A program made the translations under genes and the position numbers. From contig NZ_JADEWG010000037.1 of NCBI RefSeq assembly GCF_015207735.1, forward strand, positions 1 through 53,678: DNA of 53,678 bases. The letters run 5' to 3'. Under the pieces are notes generated by a model. The model worked only from the letters and a program-made list of their open reading frames with translations. It was not told the origin of the DNA and did no database searches. Source of the DNA: [Phormidium] sp. LEGE 05292 (GTDB lineage: Bacteria; Cyanobacteriota; Cyanobacteriia; Cyanobacteriales; Aerosakkonemataceae). Of the stretch, positions 34,496-42,980 are shown in pieces. Every line of letters begins with the position of its first letter. The first letter of the stretch is position 1.

Positions 34496-36181
34496 ATGAC
34501 ACAACTTCAGGTAACAGATTCAGCCAATTTAGGAAATACCGCCGAAACTAACACTGGTGGTGATTGGCGGAAATACTTTGGTTTTTCCACAGATCACAAG
34601 GTAATTGGAATTCAATACCTGGTGACAACCTTTGTTTTCTACCTCATCGGTGGAGCATTAGCTGCTGCTGTACGCACCGAATTAGCTACTCCAGATTCCG
34701 ATTTTGTCAGCCGAGAACTTTACAATAGTTTTTTTACAATCCACGCCACAATCATGATTTTCTTGTGGATTGTTCCGGCTGGTACAGGAGGATTTGGTAA
34801 CTATTTAATCCCCTTAATGATTGGCGCAAAAGACATGGCATTTCCCAAATTAAATGCTGTGGCTTTTTGGATGATTCCCCCAGGAGGAATTTTACTGTTA
34901 AGTAGTTTCTTTGTCGGTGCAGCTGGATCTGGTTGGACATCTTACCCACCATTGAGTTTAATTAATGGTCAAGCGGGTGAATTTATTTGGATTCTTAGCG
35001 TTCTGCTGTTAGGAACTTCTTCAATTTTAGGGGCAGTAAATTTCCTCGTCACCCTTTTAAAGATGCGACTTCCGGGGATGGGATTGCATCAAATGCCGTT
35101 ATTTTGCTGGGCAATGTTATCAGTTTCGGCATTAGTTTTGGTTTCCACTCCAGTATTAGCAGGTGCTTTAATTCTGTTGAGTTTTGATTTGGTAGCAGGA
35201 ACGGCATTTTTTAACCCCACTGGTGGTGGCGATCCAGTCGTTTATCAACATATGTTCTGGTTCTATTCCCACCCGGCAGTTTATATTATGATTCTGCCGA
35301 TGTTTGGGATGATTTCTGATATTTTGCCAGTTCATGCTCGCAAGCCGATTTTTGGGTATAGAGCGATCGCATATTCCAGCCTAGCAATTAGCTTTTTAGG
35401 TCTAATTGTTTGGGCACACCATATGTTTACCAGTGGTACTCCCGCCTGGTTAAGAATGTTTTTCATGATCGCCACAATGGTAATTGCTATCCCCACCGGA
35501 ATCAAAGTATTCAGTTGGTTAGCAACTATTTGGGGAGGAAAATTAGACCTGAATAGTGCCATGTTATTTGGCATGGGCTTTGTGTCCATGTTTGTAATTG
35601 GCGGCTTAAGTGGCATTATGTTAGCCTCCGTACCCGTTGACATTCACGTTCACGATACCTATTTTGTAGTCGCTCACTTGCACTACGTTTTATTCGGTGG
35701 TAGCGTGTTCGGACTCTATGCCGGACTATATCATTGGTTCCCCAAAATGACAGGCAGAATGGTCAATGAAACTTGGGGAAGAATACACTTTGCGCTCACA
35801 CTTATTGGCTTTAATTTGTGCTTTTTACCAATGCACAAACTAGGCTTAGAAGGTATGCCTAGAAGGGTGGCAGAATATGACCCCAAATTTGCCGGACTCA
35901 ATTTAATGGCTACTGTTGGCGCTTACATTTTGGCAGTTTCCACAATTCCTTTTGTGATCAATGCTGTCTGGAGTTGGATGTATGGGCCAAAAGCTTCTGC
36001 TAATCCTTGGAAAGCTCTAACTTTGGAATGGATGACTAGTTCTCCTCCACCAGTAGAAAACTTTCATGAAGAACCAATTTTATGGACTGGCCCTTACGAT
36101 TATGGCATCGATTTTGAAGAAGAGGGAGAAGAAAAGTCAGTGGAAGAATTACTAGCTGAAGTCAAAGTAGACGTTGGTTAA
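34496..36181 (+). CDS. ctaD: Cytochrome c oxidase subunit I
   Basis: Catalytic haem-copper subunit, 561 residues with about 12 spans, holding haem a, haem a3 and CuB. The ligand segments are all present: ATIMIFLWIVPA (haem a), WFYSHPAVYIMIL with the His-Tyr crosslink pair, WAHHMFTSG (CuB His pair) and VHDTYFVVAHLHYVLFGG (haem ligands). It follows subunit II by 120 bp of heptamer repeats and precedes subunit III by 132 bp, all plus strand. The C-terminal extension ends in an acidic tail. Normal length; no oddities apart from the repeat-rich gaps. Confidence 0.97.
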   Translation: MTQLQVTDSANLGNTAETNTGGDWRKYFGFSTDHKVIGIQYLVTTFVFYLIGGALAAAVRTELATPDSDFVSRELYNSFFTIHATIMIFLWIVPAGTGGFGNYLIPLMIGAKDMAFPKLNAVAFWMIPPGGILLLSSFFVGAAGSGWTSYPPLSLINGQAGEFIWILSVLLLGTSSILGAVNFLVTLLKMRLPGMGLHQMPLFCWAMLSVSALVLVSTPVLAGALILLSFDLVAGTAFFNPTGGGDPVVYQHMFWFYSHPAVYIMILPMFGMISDILPVHARKPIFGYRAIAYSSLAISFLGLIVWAHHMFTSGTPAWLRMFFMIATMVIAIPTGIKVFSWLATIWGGKLDLNSAMLFGMGFVSMFVIGGLSGIMLASVPVDIHVHDTYFVVAHLHYVLFGGSVFGLYAGLYHWFPKMTGRMVNETWGRIHFALTLIGFNLCFLPMHKLGLEGMPRRVAEYDPKFAGLNLMATVGAYILAVSTIPFVINAVWSWMYGPKASANPWKALTLEWMTSSPPPVENFHEEPILWTGPYDYGIDFEEEGEEKSVEELLAEVKVDVG

Positions 36182-36184
36182 AAA

Positions 36185-36300
36185 TTTTGAATTTTGAGTT
36201 TTGAGTTTTGAGTTAAAAATTGCTATTAATTCAAGACTTAAAACTCAAAATTTAAACCTAAATAACAATACCAATGACCAATGACCAATGACCAATGACC
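36185..36300. repeat. Heptamer tandem repeats between coxA and coxC
   Basis: TTTGAGT-type units (36190-36215) and CAATGAC units (36270-36300, about four copies) fill the gap between subunits I and III. A similar set of GGTAATG/GTAGTGG units and TACCAAA/ACCAACT units lies in the gap at 34376-34495. These are short tandem repeats of the cyanobacterial type and may vary between strains. Confidence 0.75.
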
Positions 36301-36313
36301 AAATTAGGAAATT

Positions 36314-36937
36314 ATGCAAATTCCAACAATTGACGAGTCTAAAACTGCTCTAAATTATCATGGTGCAGCTGAGGCAGCAAGTCATCACGAAGCACATCCC
36401 GATCATCGAATTTTTGGTATTATTGTATTTCTAGTGGCGGAAGGGATGATCTTTTTAGGTTTGTTTGCTGCTTATTTAACCTTTCGCGCTGTTGCTCCAG
36501 TTTGGCCCCCAGAAGGTACTCCAGAAAGAGAGTTATTGCTACCAGGAATTAACACCGCTATTCTGATCGCTAGTAGTTTTGTAATTCATAAAGGTGATAC
36601 TGCGGTAAAAAACAATAATGTAGCAAGTTTACGAACTTGGTTTTTGATCACTGCCATCATGGGAGCGATTTTTTTAGCAGGTCAAGTTTACGAATATAGC
36701 CATTTAGAATTTGGCTTGAAAACTAATCTTTATGCCAGCACTTTTTACGTTTTGACTGGCTTTCACGGAATGCACGTTTGTTTCGGTATTCTGTTAATTT
36801 TAGGCGTGCTGTGGCGATCGCTCAAGCAAGGACATTACAGTTCCAAAAACCACTTCGGTGTTGAAGCAGCAGAAGTTTATTGGCACTTTGTAGATATTGT
36901 TTGGATCGTGCTGTTCTTACTGCTCTATATTCTTTAG
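36314..36937 (+). CDS. ctaE: Cytochrome c oxidase subunit III
   Basis: Third core membrane subunit of aa3-type oxidase, 207 residues with five spans. Family marks: GMIFLGLFAAYLTFRA near residue 45, LVAEG before it, LTGFHGMHVCFGILLILGVL with the conserved His pair near 150, and the closing VYWHFVDIVWIVLFLLLYIL. The end overlaps the minus-strand GGDEF/EAL gene by 4 nt. It completes the coxBAC set; assembly genes such as ctaA/ctaB are not in the window. Confidence 0.96.
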   Translation: MQIPTIDESKTALNYHGAAEAASHHEAHPDHRIFGIIVFLVAEGMIFLGLFAAYLTFRAVAPVWPPEGTPERELLLPGINTAILIASSFVIHKGDTAVKNNNVASLRTWFLITAIMGAIFLAGQVYEYSHLEFGLKTNLYASTFYVLTGFHGMHVCFGILLILGVLWRSLKQGHYSSKNHFGVEAAEVYWHFVDIVWIVLFLLLYIL

Positions 36938-39900
36938 CTTTTGTCTAGATCTCCGACTTCTTTATGAATTCGGAGGTCTAGAATTGGATTCCTAAATTTT
37001 TTTTCTAAAAATTCGGTAGCAGCTTTTTTATTTAATGGCTTAGCGAAGAAATAACCTTGTCCATACTCACATCCTAAACTTTTCAATAAACGTATTTGCT
37101 CAAGGTCTTCTACACCTTCGGCAGTGACATCCATCCCTAATGTATGAGCTAAAGTAACAATTAAGCGGACAATTTCTAAATTTTCCTCATCTAAACTCAT
37201 GCGACTGACGAAAGAGCGATCGATCTTTAAAGTATCGATCGGGAATCGATGTAAATAACTCAAAGATGAATAACCTGTCCCAAAATCATCAATAGCGAAA
37301 AGCACTTTATTTTGTTTAATTTGATTTAACAAATTTGGAACAGACTCAGTATTTTTCATAATCGTACTTTCCGTAATTTCCAGCTTTAAAGTGTTGGGTG
37401 CAATCCAAACTTCTCCCAAAACTCCTTCAATTTGTGCAGTCAGATTAGCTTGCTCTAATTGAATACCAGAAAGATTAACACTCATAGTTAAACTGCGCTG
37501 AAATTGTCGTTGCCAAATTCGCAACTGTTGACAAGCGGTTCTTAGTATCCATAGTCCAAGGGGAATAATTAATCTGCTTTCTTCTGCAACGGGAATAAAT
37601 TCAGCAGGTGAAACTAATCCTCTATTTGGATGATTCCAACGAATCAGTGCTTCAAAACCCTTGATTTCATCAGTTTTTAAACAGACAATTGGTTGATAAT
37701 ATAATTCAAATTCCTGGACTTCATTATTCGGTTTGGCTATCAGTGCGATCGCTCTTCTTAAATCAGTATCCAACTGCAAACGAGACAAAGCACTTGTATA
37801 CATATCTGTCTCAAATACCACCGGAGTCCTACTACCTTTCGCACTGTGCATCGCCGTATCTGCTGCTCGCAAAAAGTCTTCAGGACGCTGATAATCAGGC
37901 GAATTCCACAAATCTGAACTAATCGCAATACCGATACTAGCACTAGAAAATATTTCATGCCCATCTAAATTAAAAGGCAAGCTTAATTGCTGATAAATCC
38001 GGTTAGCTATTTCCTTTGCAACCTTAGCATCAGCAATATCTTCTAATAAAATGACAAACTCATCTCTTCCTAGATAAGCAACTTTATCTGTTGGGCGCAA
38101 ACAATTTTCTAAGTGTCGCGCTGTGGCAATAAGCAGTTGATCTGCTATTAAATGTCCCAAGCTATATTTCACTATCTCAAAGCGTTCTAAATTGAGAAAA
38201 AGCACAGCAAATTTAGGAAATTTTGCTTGAATATTTTCGCTATAATCTTCTGTTTTCCGTTGTAAAACTTTGCCCAAATGTTCTAAAAACCAAGCTCGAT
38301 TTGGTAGTCCAGTCAACGGATCGTAAAAAGCAAAACGTAGTCTTTCTTCCTGAGCTTTCCTTAACTCGGTGATATCTTGCACCATGAACAAATGACCATA
38401 AATTGTGCCATCAGTTTCCTGAAGTGGAGTATTCCGCCATTCACAAATAATAATTTTTTCTGCTTTAGTAATGTTTTCATTAATACTATGAGCAGTCATA
38501 TCTCCTTTGCTAAGTCGCAACAAAACTATGCCAAAGTTAGTTTTAGCTGACTCAGGAACAATAGTAAATATATGTTTTCCCAGAATTTCTTCTTTAGTAA
38601 AACCAAAAATGGTTTCTGCTGCGGGGTTCCAATCTAAAAAATGAAAGTCAGGATCGGTAAGAATAAAACCGATCGGCATTCGCTCAATTTGTAATTGTCG
38701 TAATTTCTGCAATCTTTGAGTCTGCTCGTAAAGTTCAGTGTTAACGATCGCCATTGCACAACGCTCAGCTGTAATTTCTAAAAGGTGTAGTTCTCGCTCA
38801 TTATAAGGATGAATCTGGCACCAACCCAAATGAATAACACCAATACAGTTGCCGTTGCGTTTGAGTGGTACACCCAACATTGTATGGATTCCCTGCTCTA
38901 GAATGAATGTCAAAGAAGTTGCATTCAATACTTCTAAAGTAGGTGCATTGATTGTATCTTTAACATAAAGTGGTTCCATAAATTTCGCAATAGTACCTGC
39001 AAATCCTTCACCCACAGGCACTTCATAATAAATACTAATTTCTGGATGTACTCCTACTCCGTTTGTGTAATGCAAATAACCGTTCTTTGCTAATAAAATT
39101 ACTGCTGTATCTGCTGATAAAACTTCAACGATTTGCTGTAATAATGTATCTAATAGTTGTTTTAAATCTATAGTGTTGGGACTATTTGTTGTTGCTTCAG
39201 TCAGCGCCGCCAAATCCTCAATATCTTTTTTTACTTGTTCCAATAGTTGACTTTTTTCTTCTTTTACTTGTTTATAATCAGTGATATCTTTAGCAATAGA
39301 AATCAATCCTAAAGTCTTACCTTCTGAATTATGGTAAACACTTTTACTAACTATAAAAGATCGGGATACAGGTAAATTATTTTTATCTAAAATAGTAGTG
39401 TTCTGCTCATAAGTCATGGTTTCTCCTGTCGATAATACTAGGCGATCGCTCTGCCTAATTTGTTGCGCCACTTCTCTGGGAAACAATTCCCAGTCATAAC
39501 AATTTAATAATTGATTAACAGATTTTCCTAAAAACCTAGCCCCCGGTTCATTTGTCATCAAATATCTTCCTTGATGATTTTTGACAAACACAGCATCAGT
39601 CATTCCTTCAATTACAGCCATCAATATAGTATTGCTGTCCTCTGAGAATTCTTCTTCACCTTCTGGTGATTTTTTAATATTATTTATTTCTTGAACTGTC
39701 CCTTGATAATACAGCAATTTTCCCAAACTATCTCGCACAGCACAAGCATTTTCTACCACACATATAATGCTTCTATCCCGGCGGTAAATTTCAAATACTT
39801 CTCCATAAACCGTACCATTTTTATACAATTTATTTATAAAATTTTCCCGTTTCTCATAGTCAACATCTAATTCTTGCCAATTACAATTAGCAATTACTTC

Positions 39901-40260
39901 TTCAGGAGCAGTATACCCATAAATATGTGCTAACGCTAAATTAGCATTTATGTATTTTCCTGAAGGCAATACTTGATAAATTCCTTCAACTGTATGATTA
40001 AATAAGTTATAATACTCTTGTTTATTTTGTTGTAATTGTCGCTGTAAACGACCAATTGAGTAGTAGAGTAACCAAGCAGTAAAAAGTACAAATGTCCATT
40101 CCGCGATTATATGTAAGTATTTCAAAGTCAGACTGTTTCTGGTTAGCAATCTGAAAATTTGTGCAGTTAATACAAACCACAAGCTTGATAAAAATGAGTA
40201 AAATAAAATTAATTTACTAATTTTTTGATGGTTCCCTTTCAGATTAATTCCTAGTAACAT
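36934..40260 (-). CDS. PAS/GAF/GGDEF/EAL c-di-GMP signalling protein
   Basis: A 1,108-residue membrane-linked signalling protein. Two N-terminal spans (about 17-38 and 50-68) are followed by PAS1 (about 80-190), PAS2 (about 210-335), GAF (about 355-510), PAS3 (about 515-640), GGDEF (about 645-815) and EAL (about 835-1085). The GGDEF motif reads GRDEF (Gly731-Phe735), so the cyclase may be weak or inactive. The EAL motif is intact (Glu870 in EALIRW), as are DDFGTGYSSLSYL and the KIDRSFV loop, so phosphodiesterase activity is likely. The substituted GGDEF could instead be a GTP-binding regulator, as in other hybrid proteins. It converges on ctaE with a 4-nt overlap. An inverted repeat at 36944-36982 falls in its last codons. 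Confidence 0.93.
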   Translation of the reverse strand: MLLGINLKGNHQKISKLILFYSFLSSLWFVLTAQIFRLLTRNSLTLKYLHIIAEWTFVLFTAWLLYYSIGRLQRQLQQNKQEYYNLFNHTVEGIYQVLPSGKYINANLALAHIYGYTAPEEVIANCNWQELDVDYEKRENFINKLYKNGTVYGEVFEIYRRDRSIICVVENACAVRDSLGKLLYYQGTVQEINNIKKSPEGEEEFSEDSNTILMAVIEGMTDAVFVKNHQGRYLMTNEPGARFLGKSVNQLLNCYDWELFPREVAQQIRQSDRLVLSTGETMTYEQNTTILDKNNLPVSRSFIVSKSVYHNSEGKTLGLISIAKDITDYKQVKEEKSQLLEQVKKDIEDLAALTEATTNSPNTIDLKQLLDTLLQQIVEVLSADTAVILLAKNGYLHYTNGVGVHPEISIYYEVPVGEGFAGTIAKFMEPLYVKDTINAPTLEVLNATSLTFILEQGIHTMLGVPLKRNGNCIGVIHLGWCQIHPYNERELHLLEITAERCAMAIVNTELYEQTQRLQKLRQLQIERMPIGFILTDPDFHFLDWNPAAETIFGFTKEEILGKHIFTIVPESAKTNFGIVLLRLSKGDMTAHSINENITKAEKIIICEWRNTPLQETDGTIYGHLFMVQDITELRKAQEERLRFAFYDPLTGLPNRAWFLEHLGKVLQRKTEDYSENIQAKFPKFAVLFLNLERFEIVKYSLGHLIADQLLIATARHLENCLRPTDKVAYLGRDEFVILLEDIADAKVAKEIANRIYQQLSLPFNLDGHEIFSSASIGIAISSDLWNSPDYQRPEDFLRAADTAMHSAKGSRTPVVFETDMYTSALSRLQLDTDLRRAIALIAKPNNEVQEFELYYQPIVCLKTDEIKGFEALIRWNHPNRGLVSPAEFIPVAEESRLIIPLGLWILRTACQQLRIWQRQFQRSLTMSVNLSGIQLEQANLTAQIEGVLGEVWIAPNTLKLEITESTIMKNTESVPNLLNQIKQNKVLFAIDDFGTGYSSLSYLHRFPIDTLKIDRSFVSRMSLDEENLEIVRLIVTLAHTLGMDVTAEGVEDLEQIRLLKSLGCEYGQGYFFAKPLNKKAATEFLEKKFRNPILDLRIHKEVGDLDKS
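36944..36982. terminator. Hairpin overlapping ctaE end and GGDEF/EAL gene end
   Basis: TCTAGATCTCCGA (36944-36956) pairs with 36970-36982 with one mismatch in 13 and a 13-nt loop. It follows the ctaE stop by 7 bases, so it could halt the cox transcript although no T-run follows, and it is also coding for the last residues of the opposing gene. Terminator function is inferred. Confidence 0.4.
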
Positions 40261-40337
40261 AACTAATTATTAGAATTGCAGAATCATGTGTTCACTTTGC
40301 TATAATTAAAATTGTTTTTACTGAAATTGTAGATGCT

Positions 40338-40499
40338 ATGCCTATAGCTATATTACTTATATTTTTAATGATTATTGGAGCTTTTTTCACTCAGGTTTTA
40401 ATATTCATTCCTTTAAACCTCCTGGATTTATTCCACATTCCCACCTGGTTACTTTTAACTACTATTGTCATTTTTTTATCATGGTTCCTTGCTGAATAA
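40338..40499 (+). CDS. Small hydrophobic protein, 53 residues
   Basis: An ATG-started frame of 53 codons encoding two clear membrane spans: IAILLIFLMIIGAFFTQVLI and WLLLTTIVIFLSWFL, joined by a short loop (NLLDLFHIPT), and an acidic end (LAE). The hydrophobic content and lack of internal stops support a real small membrane protein. No clear Shine-Dalgarno is seen. It is divergent from the GGDEF/EAL gene 77 bp away. Function unknown. Confidence 0.5.
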   Translation: MPIAILLIFLMIIGAFFTQVLIFIPLNLLDLFHIPTWLLLTTIVIFLSWFLAE

Positions 40500-41001
40500 T
40501 ACCTGAATATACTGGTTATAACAGTTAAATTTAACTATATGTGTGAATTTGGCTAAGTATAAGTAATGTATGGTAATAACTACTTTTGCCACAATTTATA
40601 AATTTTTATAAAGTAAGCTGTAACTTTTCTATTTTGTATCATATTAAACCATTAATATTGCTTCGCTTTGTTAGTTGGAGAGAGCTAACCTCACTTAATT
40701 CACATATTTTAGGTGGGGGCTGCGCTCAACAATTTTGTTCAAATGTTCCCTACCCTTTATCAAGTTATCGTAAAATTTGCTGCTCATCAGGTGCAATAAG
40801 TAAAAATTAATGCTAAAAATTAATTTAATACTACAAGAAAGACAGAAGGTTCCAGGGCAGAAGGCTTTTCTGTCTAGCTATGTACCTGTATTCAACTGAT
40901 TGGTGATTTCTGCTGTACTGCACTGGTAATTTCGGTAGGGTGTACTGCAATGGCTGCCTGGGAGAAATTTATCTAAGTTCGCTGATTGAGAGTGGCTAAC
41001 T
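40500..41001. other. Gene-poor stretch between two small genes
   Basis: AT-rich, with no supported gene. A 74-codon frame at 40586-40810 has a composition unlike protein and no start signal, so is taken as chance. A GACAGAAGG/GGCAGAAGG repeat fragment is at 40841-40866. Promoter elements for the gene at 41002 should lie in the last 100 bases, but I cannot point to them. Confidence 0.5.
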
Positions 41002-41265
41002 ATGCTAGAATTAAATGTTTATCAACCTCCTGAACCACAAAAACCAATGGTTCCTGATGCACAAACTTTGGTAAATATTGCTCAACACCTTGAAGAATTG
41101 CAAAAATCCGATCGCTCTTTACATAGCTTGATCGGCATGGAAATTTGGTCAATTACCAAAACAATGGATGATTTGTACCCCGGGTTTTGGCACAAATTTA
41201 TGATTAATCGTCGCCAATCAATGAAACAATTTATGCAGCAAAAGCAACACTCAAATATTCATTGA
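41002..41265 (+). CDS. Small unrecognised protein, 87 residues
   Basis: An 87-residue soluble protein beginning MLELNVYQPPEPQKPMVPDA, followed by an amphipathic, helix-like body (TLVNIAQHLEELQKSD, GMEIWSITKTMDDLYPGFWHKF) and a Gln/Lys/Met-rich end. The composition is that of a folded helical protein. No motif is recognised. It is followed by two hairpins shared with the convergent crhR gene. Probably a conserved cyanobacterial hypothetical, but I cannot name a family. Confidence 0.62.
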   Translation: MLELNVYQPPEPQKPMVPDAQTLVNIAQHLEELQKSDRSLHSLIGMEIWSITKTMDDLYPGFWHKFMINRRQSMKQFMQQKQHSNIH

Positions 41266-41347
41266 AGGCAGAAAGAATCAAACAAATTTTTTTATTCTAA
41301 TGCCTATACATAGTAAAGACTATTTATAAATCTTAGTCAATAGCACA

Positions 41348-41399
41348 AAAAAACCTGCGATAGCAGGCTTTTATGATCGCCCCAGACTTTAGTCTGGGG
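41348..41399. terminator. Double hairpin terminator between the 87-aa gene and crhR
   Basis: Two hairpins lie back to back. The first pairs CCTGC (41354-41358) with GCAGG (41363-41367); on the minus strand it is followed by a seven-T run, and on the plus strand by TTTTAT. The second is a perfect 8-bp stem CCCCAGAC/GTCTGGGG (41380-41399). Together they can end both converging transcripts. Confidence 0.82.
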
Positions 41400-41428
41400 A
41401 TAATTTAATTTAGAAAAGAGCAAGCTAA

Positions 41429-42871
41429 CTATTTCTTGCTTTCAATTTCTACCCTAGTTGGTGCAGCAGGTTTGCTCCGCTTCAGGAGAGGTTTGGGTTT
41501 ACCATTAATTGCCGCTTCATCTTCCGCGCTGTAATTTTCTGATTTCATCCAAGCTGGACGAGTTTGATCGTAAGCCATTTGTAGTGCTGCCGCAGCGATC
41601 GTATGCACCTCATACTCTTCACCCAGTTTAGCCACAATCGGTAAGAAAGAAGCCATCCTTTCACCCGCCAATGCTTCCCGCACTCGGTCTTGCAATTTTT
41701 CCAGGTGACGTGATTCAATTTGAGAACGAGTAGGAACAGAAGTAATCTTCAAGCTTTGTCTAACGTGCCGTTCAATTAACCGCAGTTTCCGCCGATCCAA
41801 AGATTGAATCAAGGAAATTGCTGTTCCTTCCCGACCTGCACGACCTGTCCGACCAATGCGGTGAACGTAGCTTTCCACACTATCGGGTAAGTCATAGTTA
41901 ATCACATGGCTGAGATGATCTACATCTAAACCGCGTGCAGCAATATCAGTCGCTACTACCCAACGTACTTGACGCTGACGGAAGCGGAGTAACAACCGTT
42001 CCCGTGCTTGTTGGTTGAGGTCGCCGTGATATTCATCTACACTGTGACCAGCCGCTTGTAATTGGTTAGTCAGTTCCGCCGCAGCTTTCCGGGTACGAAC
42101 AAAGATTAAAGCTGATTCGGGATCTTCCATTTCCAAAATTGGTAGAAGAGCCTTAGCTTTTGTCCATCCTGGGGGCACCATGTAAGCTACTTGGTTGATT
42201 TGCTTAGGTGCAGCTTTCGGTTGTTCTACTGTTACAGTAATTGGCGATCGCAAAAACTTAGTAATCAACTCGCGAATCATTGGTGGCATGGTAGCAGAGA
42301 AGAAAGCTGTTTGCCGTTCAGCTGGTACTTGCTTGAGGATTTTTTCCACATCATCAATAAAGCCCATACTCAACATTTCGTCAGCTTCATCCAATACTAA
42401 CCAGCTAACTTGGTCGAGTTTCAAATCTCCGCGTTCCAACAAATCAATTACCCGTCCGGGTGTTCCCACCACAATTTGCACGCCTTGTTGCAAACGACGG
42501 ATTTGGCGTTCAATTGCTTGACCACCATATACTGGCAATACCCACAAATTCCGCGCTTCCTTGGTGGGAAGTTCGCTACTAGCACCACTGAAGTCACGAA
42601 TTGCATTTCCAACTTGTAATGCTAGTTCACGAGTAGGAGTGAGAATTAATGCTTGTACTGCTTTTTGACTCAGGTCAATTCTTTCCAAAATTGGTAAAGA
42701 AAAAGCAGCTGTTTTCCCAGTTCCAGTCTGAGATTGTCCTACCACATCACGCCCAGATAACAAATGCGGAATCGCTTGAGTTTGAATTGTTGTAGGGGTA
42801 GTAAGACCCAATTTTTCTAGTTGTTGAACGCGAGTTTCTGAAAGACCTAAGTTTTTGAAAGTTATAGTCAT
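41429..42871 (-). CDS. crhR: DEAD-box RNA helicase, CrhR type
   Basis: An ATP-dependent RNA unwinding enzyme, 480 residues, cytosolic. All helicase motifs are in place: Q-motif (FKNLGL with TIQTQAI), motif I GQSQTGTGKTAA, Ia PTRELALQ, II DEADEM, III SAT, IV ALIFVRT, V ATDIAARGLDVD and VI HRIGRTGRAGR. The C-terminal part (KSENYSAEDEAAINGKP and a basic end) matches the cyanobacterial CrhR extension rather than CsdA. In Synechocystis, crhR is cold- and redox-regulated and is made as a rimO-crhR dicistronic transcript that is cleaved; the same order is present here, 110 bp after rimO. The intergenic gap holds the TAGCTAATAGCTATTAGCTA palindrome. Confidence 0.92.
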   Translation of the reverse strand: MTITFKNLGLSETRVQQLEKLGLTTPTTIQTQAIPHLLSGRDVVGQSQTGTGKTAAFSLPILERIDLSQKAVQALILTPTRELALQVGNAIRDFSGASSELPTKEARNLWVLPVYGGQAIERQIRRLQQGVQIVVGTPGRVIDLLERGDLKLDQVSWLVLDEADEMLSMGFIDDVEKILKQVPAERQTAFFSATMPPMIRELITKFLRSPITVTVEQPKAAPKQINQVAYMVPPGWTKAKALLPILEMEDPESALIFVRTRKAAAELTNQLQAAGHSVDEYHGDLNQQARERLLLRFRQRQVRWVVATDIAARGLDVDHLSHVINYDLPDSVESYVHRIGRTGRAGREGTAISLIQSLDRRKLRLIERHVRQSLKITSVPTRSQIESRHLEKLQDRVREALAGERMASFLPIVAKLGEEYEVHTIAAAALQMAYDQTRPAWMKSENYSAEDEAAINGKPKPLLKRSKPAAPTRVEIESKK

Positions 42872-42980
42872 GAATTTGCTTTTAGGTTTGATAAGTTGTT
42901 AGTTGATAGGTGTTTTTTTTCGCTAAGAACTAATGGCTAGTTACCACTAGTCCTGATTTTTAGCCATTAGCTAATAGCTA
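42872..42980. repeat. rimO-crhR intergenic region with palindromic ATTAGC repeats
   Basis: The 109-bp gap holds a run of T (42913-42920) and overlapping ATTAGCTA/TAGCTAAT units around 42960-42988, forming a self-complementary block that would fold in RNA. In Synechocystis the operon is processed between the genes; this hairpin is a candidate for the equivalent site, by analogy only. Confidence 0.5.

Noticed and set aside
33395-36937. An alternative oxidase (ARTO/Cox2) set
   Set aside because: Subunit II carries all CuA ligands (Cys251, Cys255, His259, Met262), which ARTO subunit II lacks.
40586-40810. A 74-codon plus-strand gene
   Set aside because: Composition is unlike protein (many Cys/Ser/Leu in odd order), no ribosome-binding site, and it crosses repeat-like sequence.
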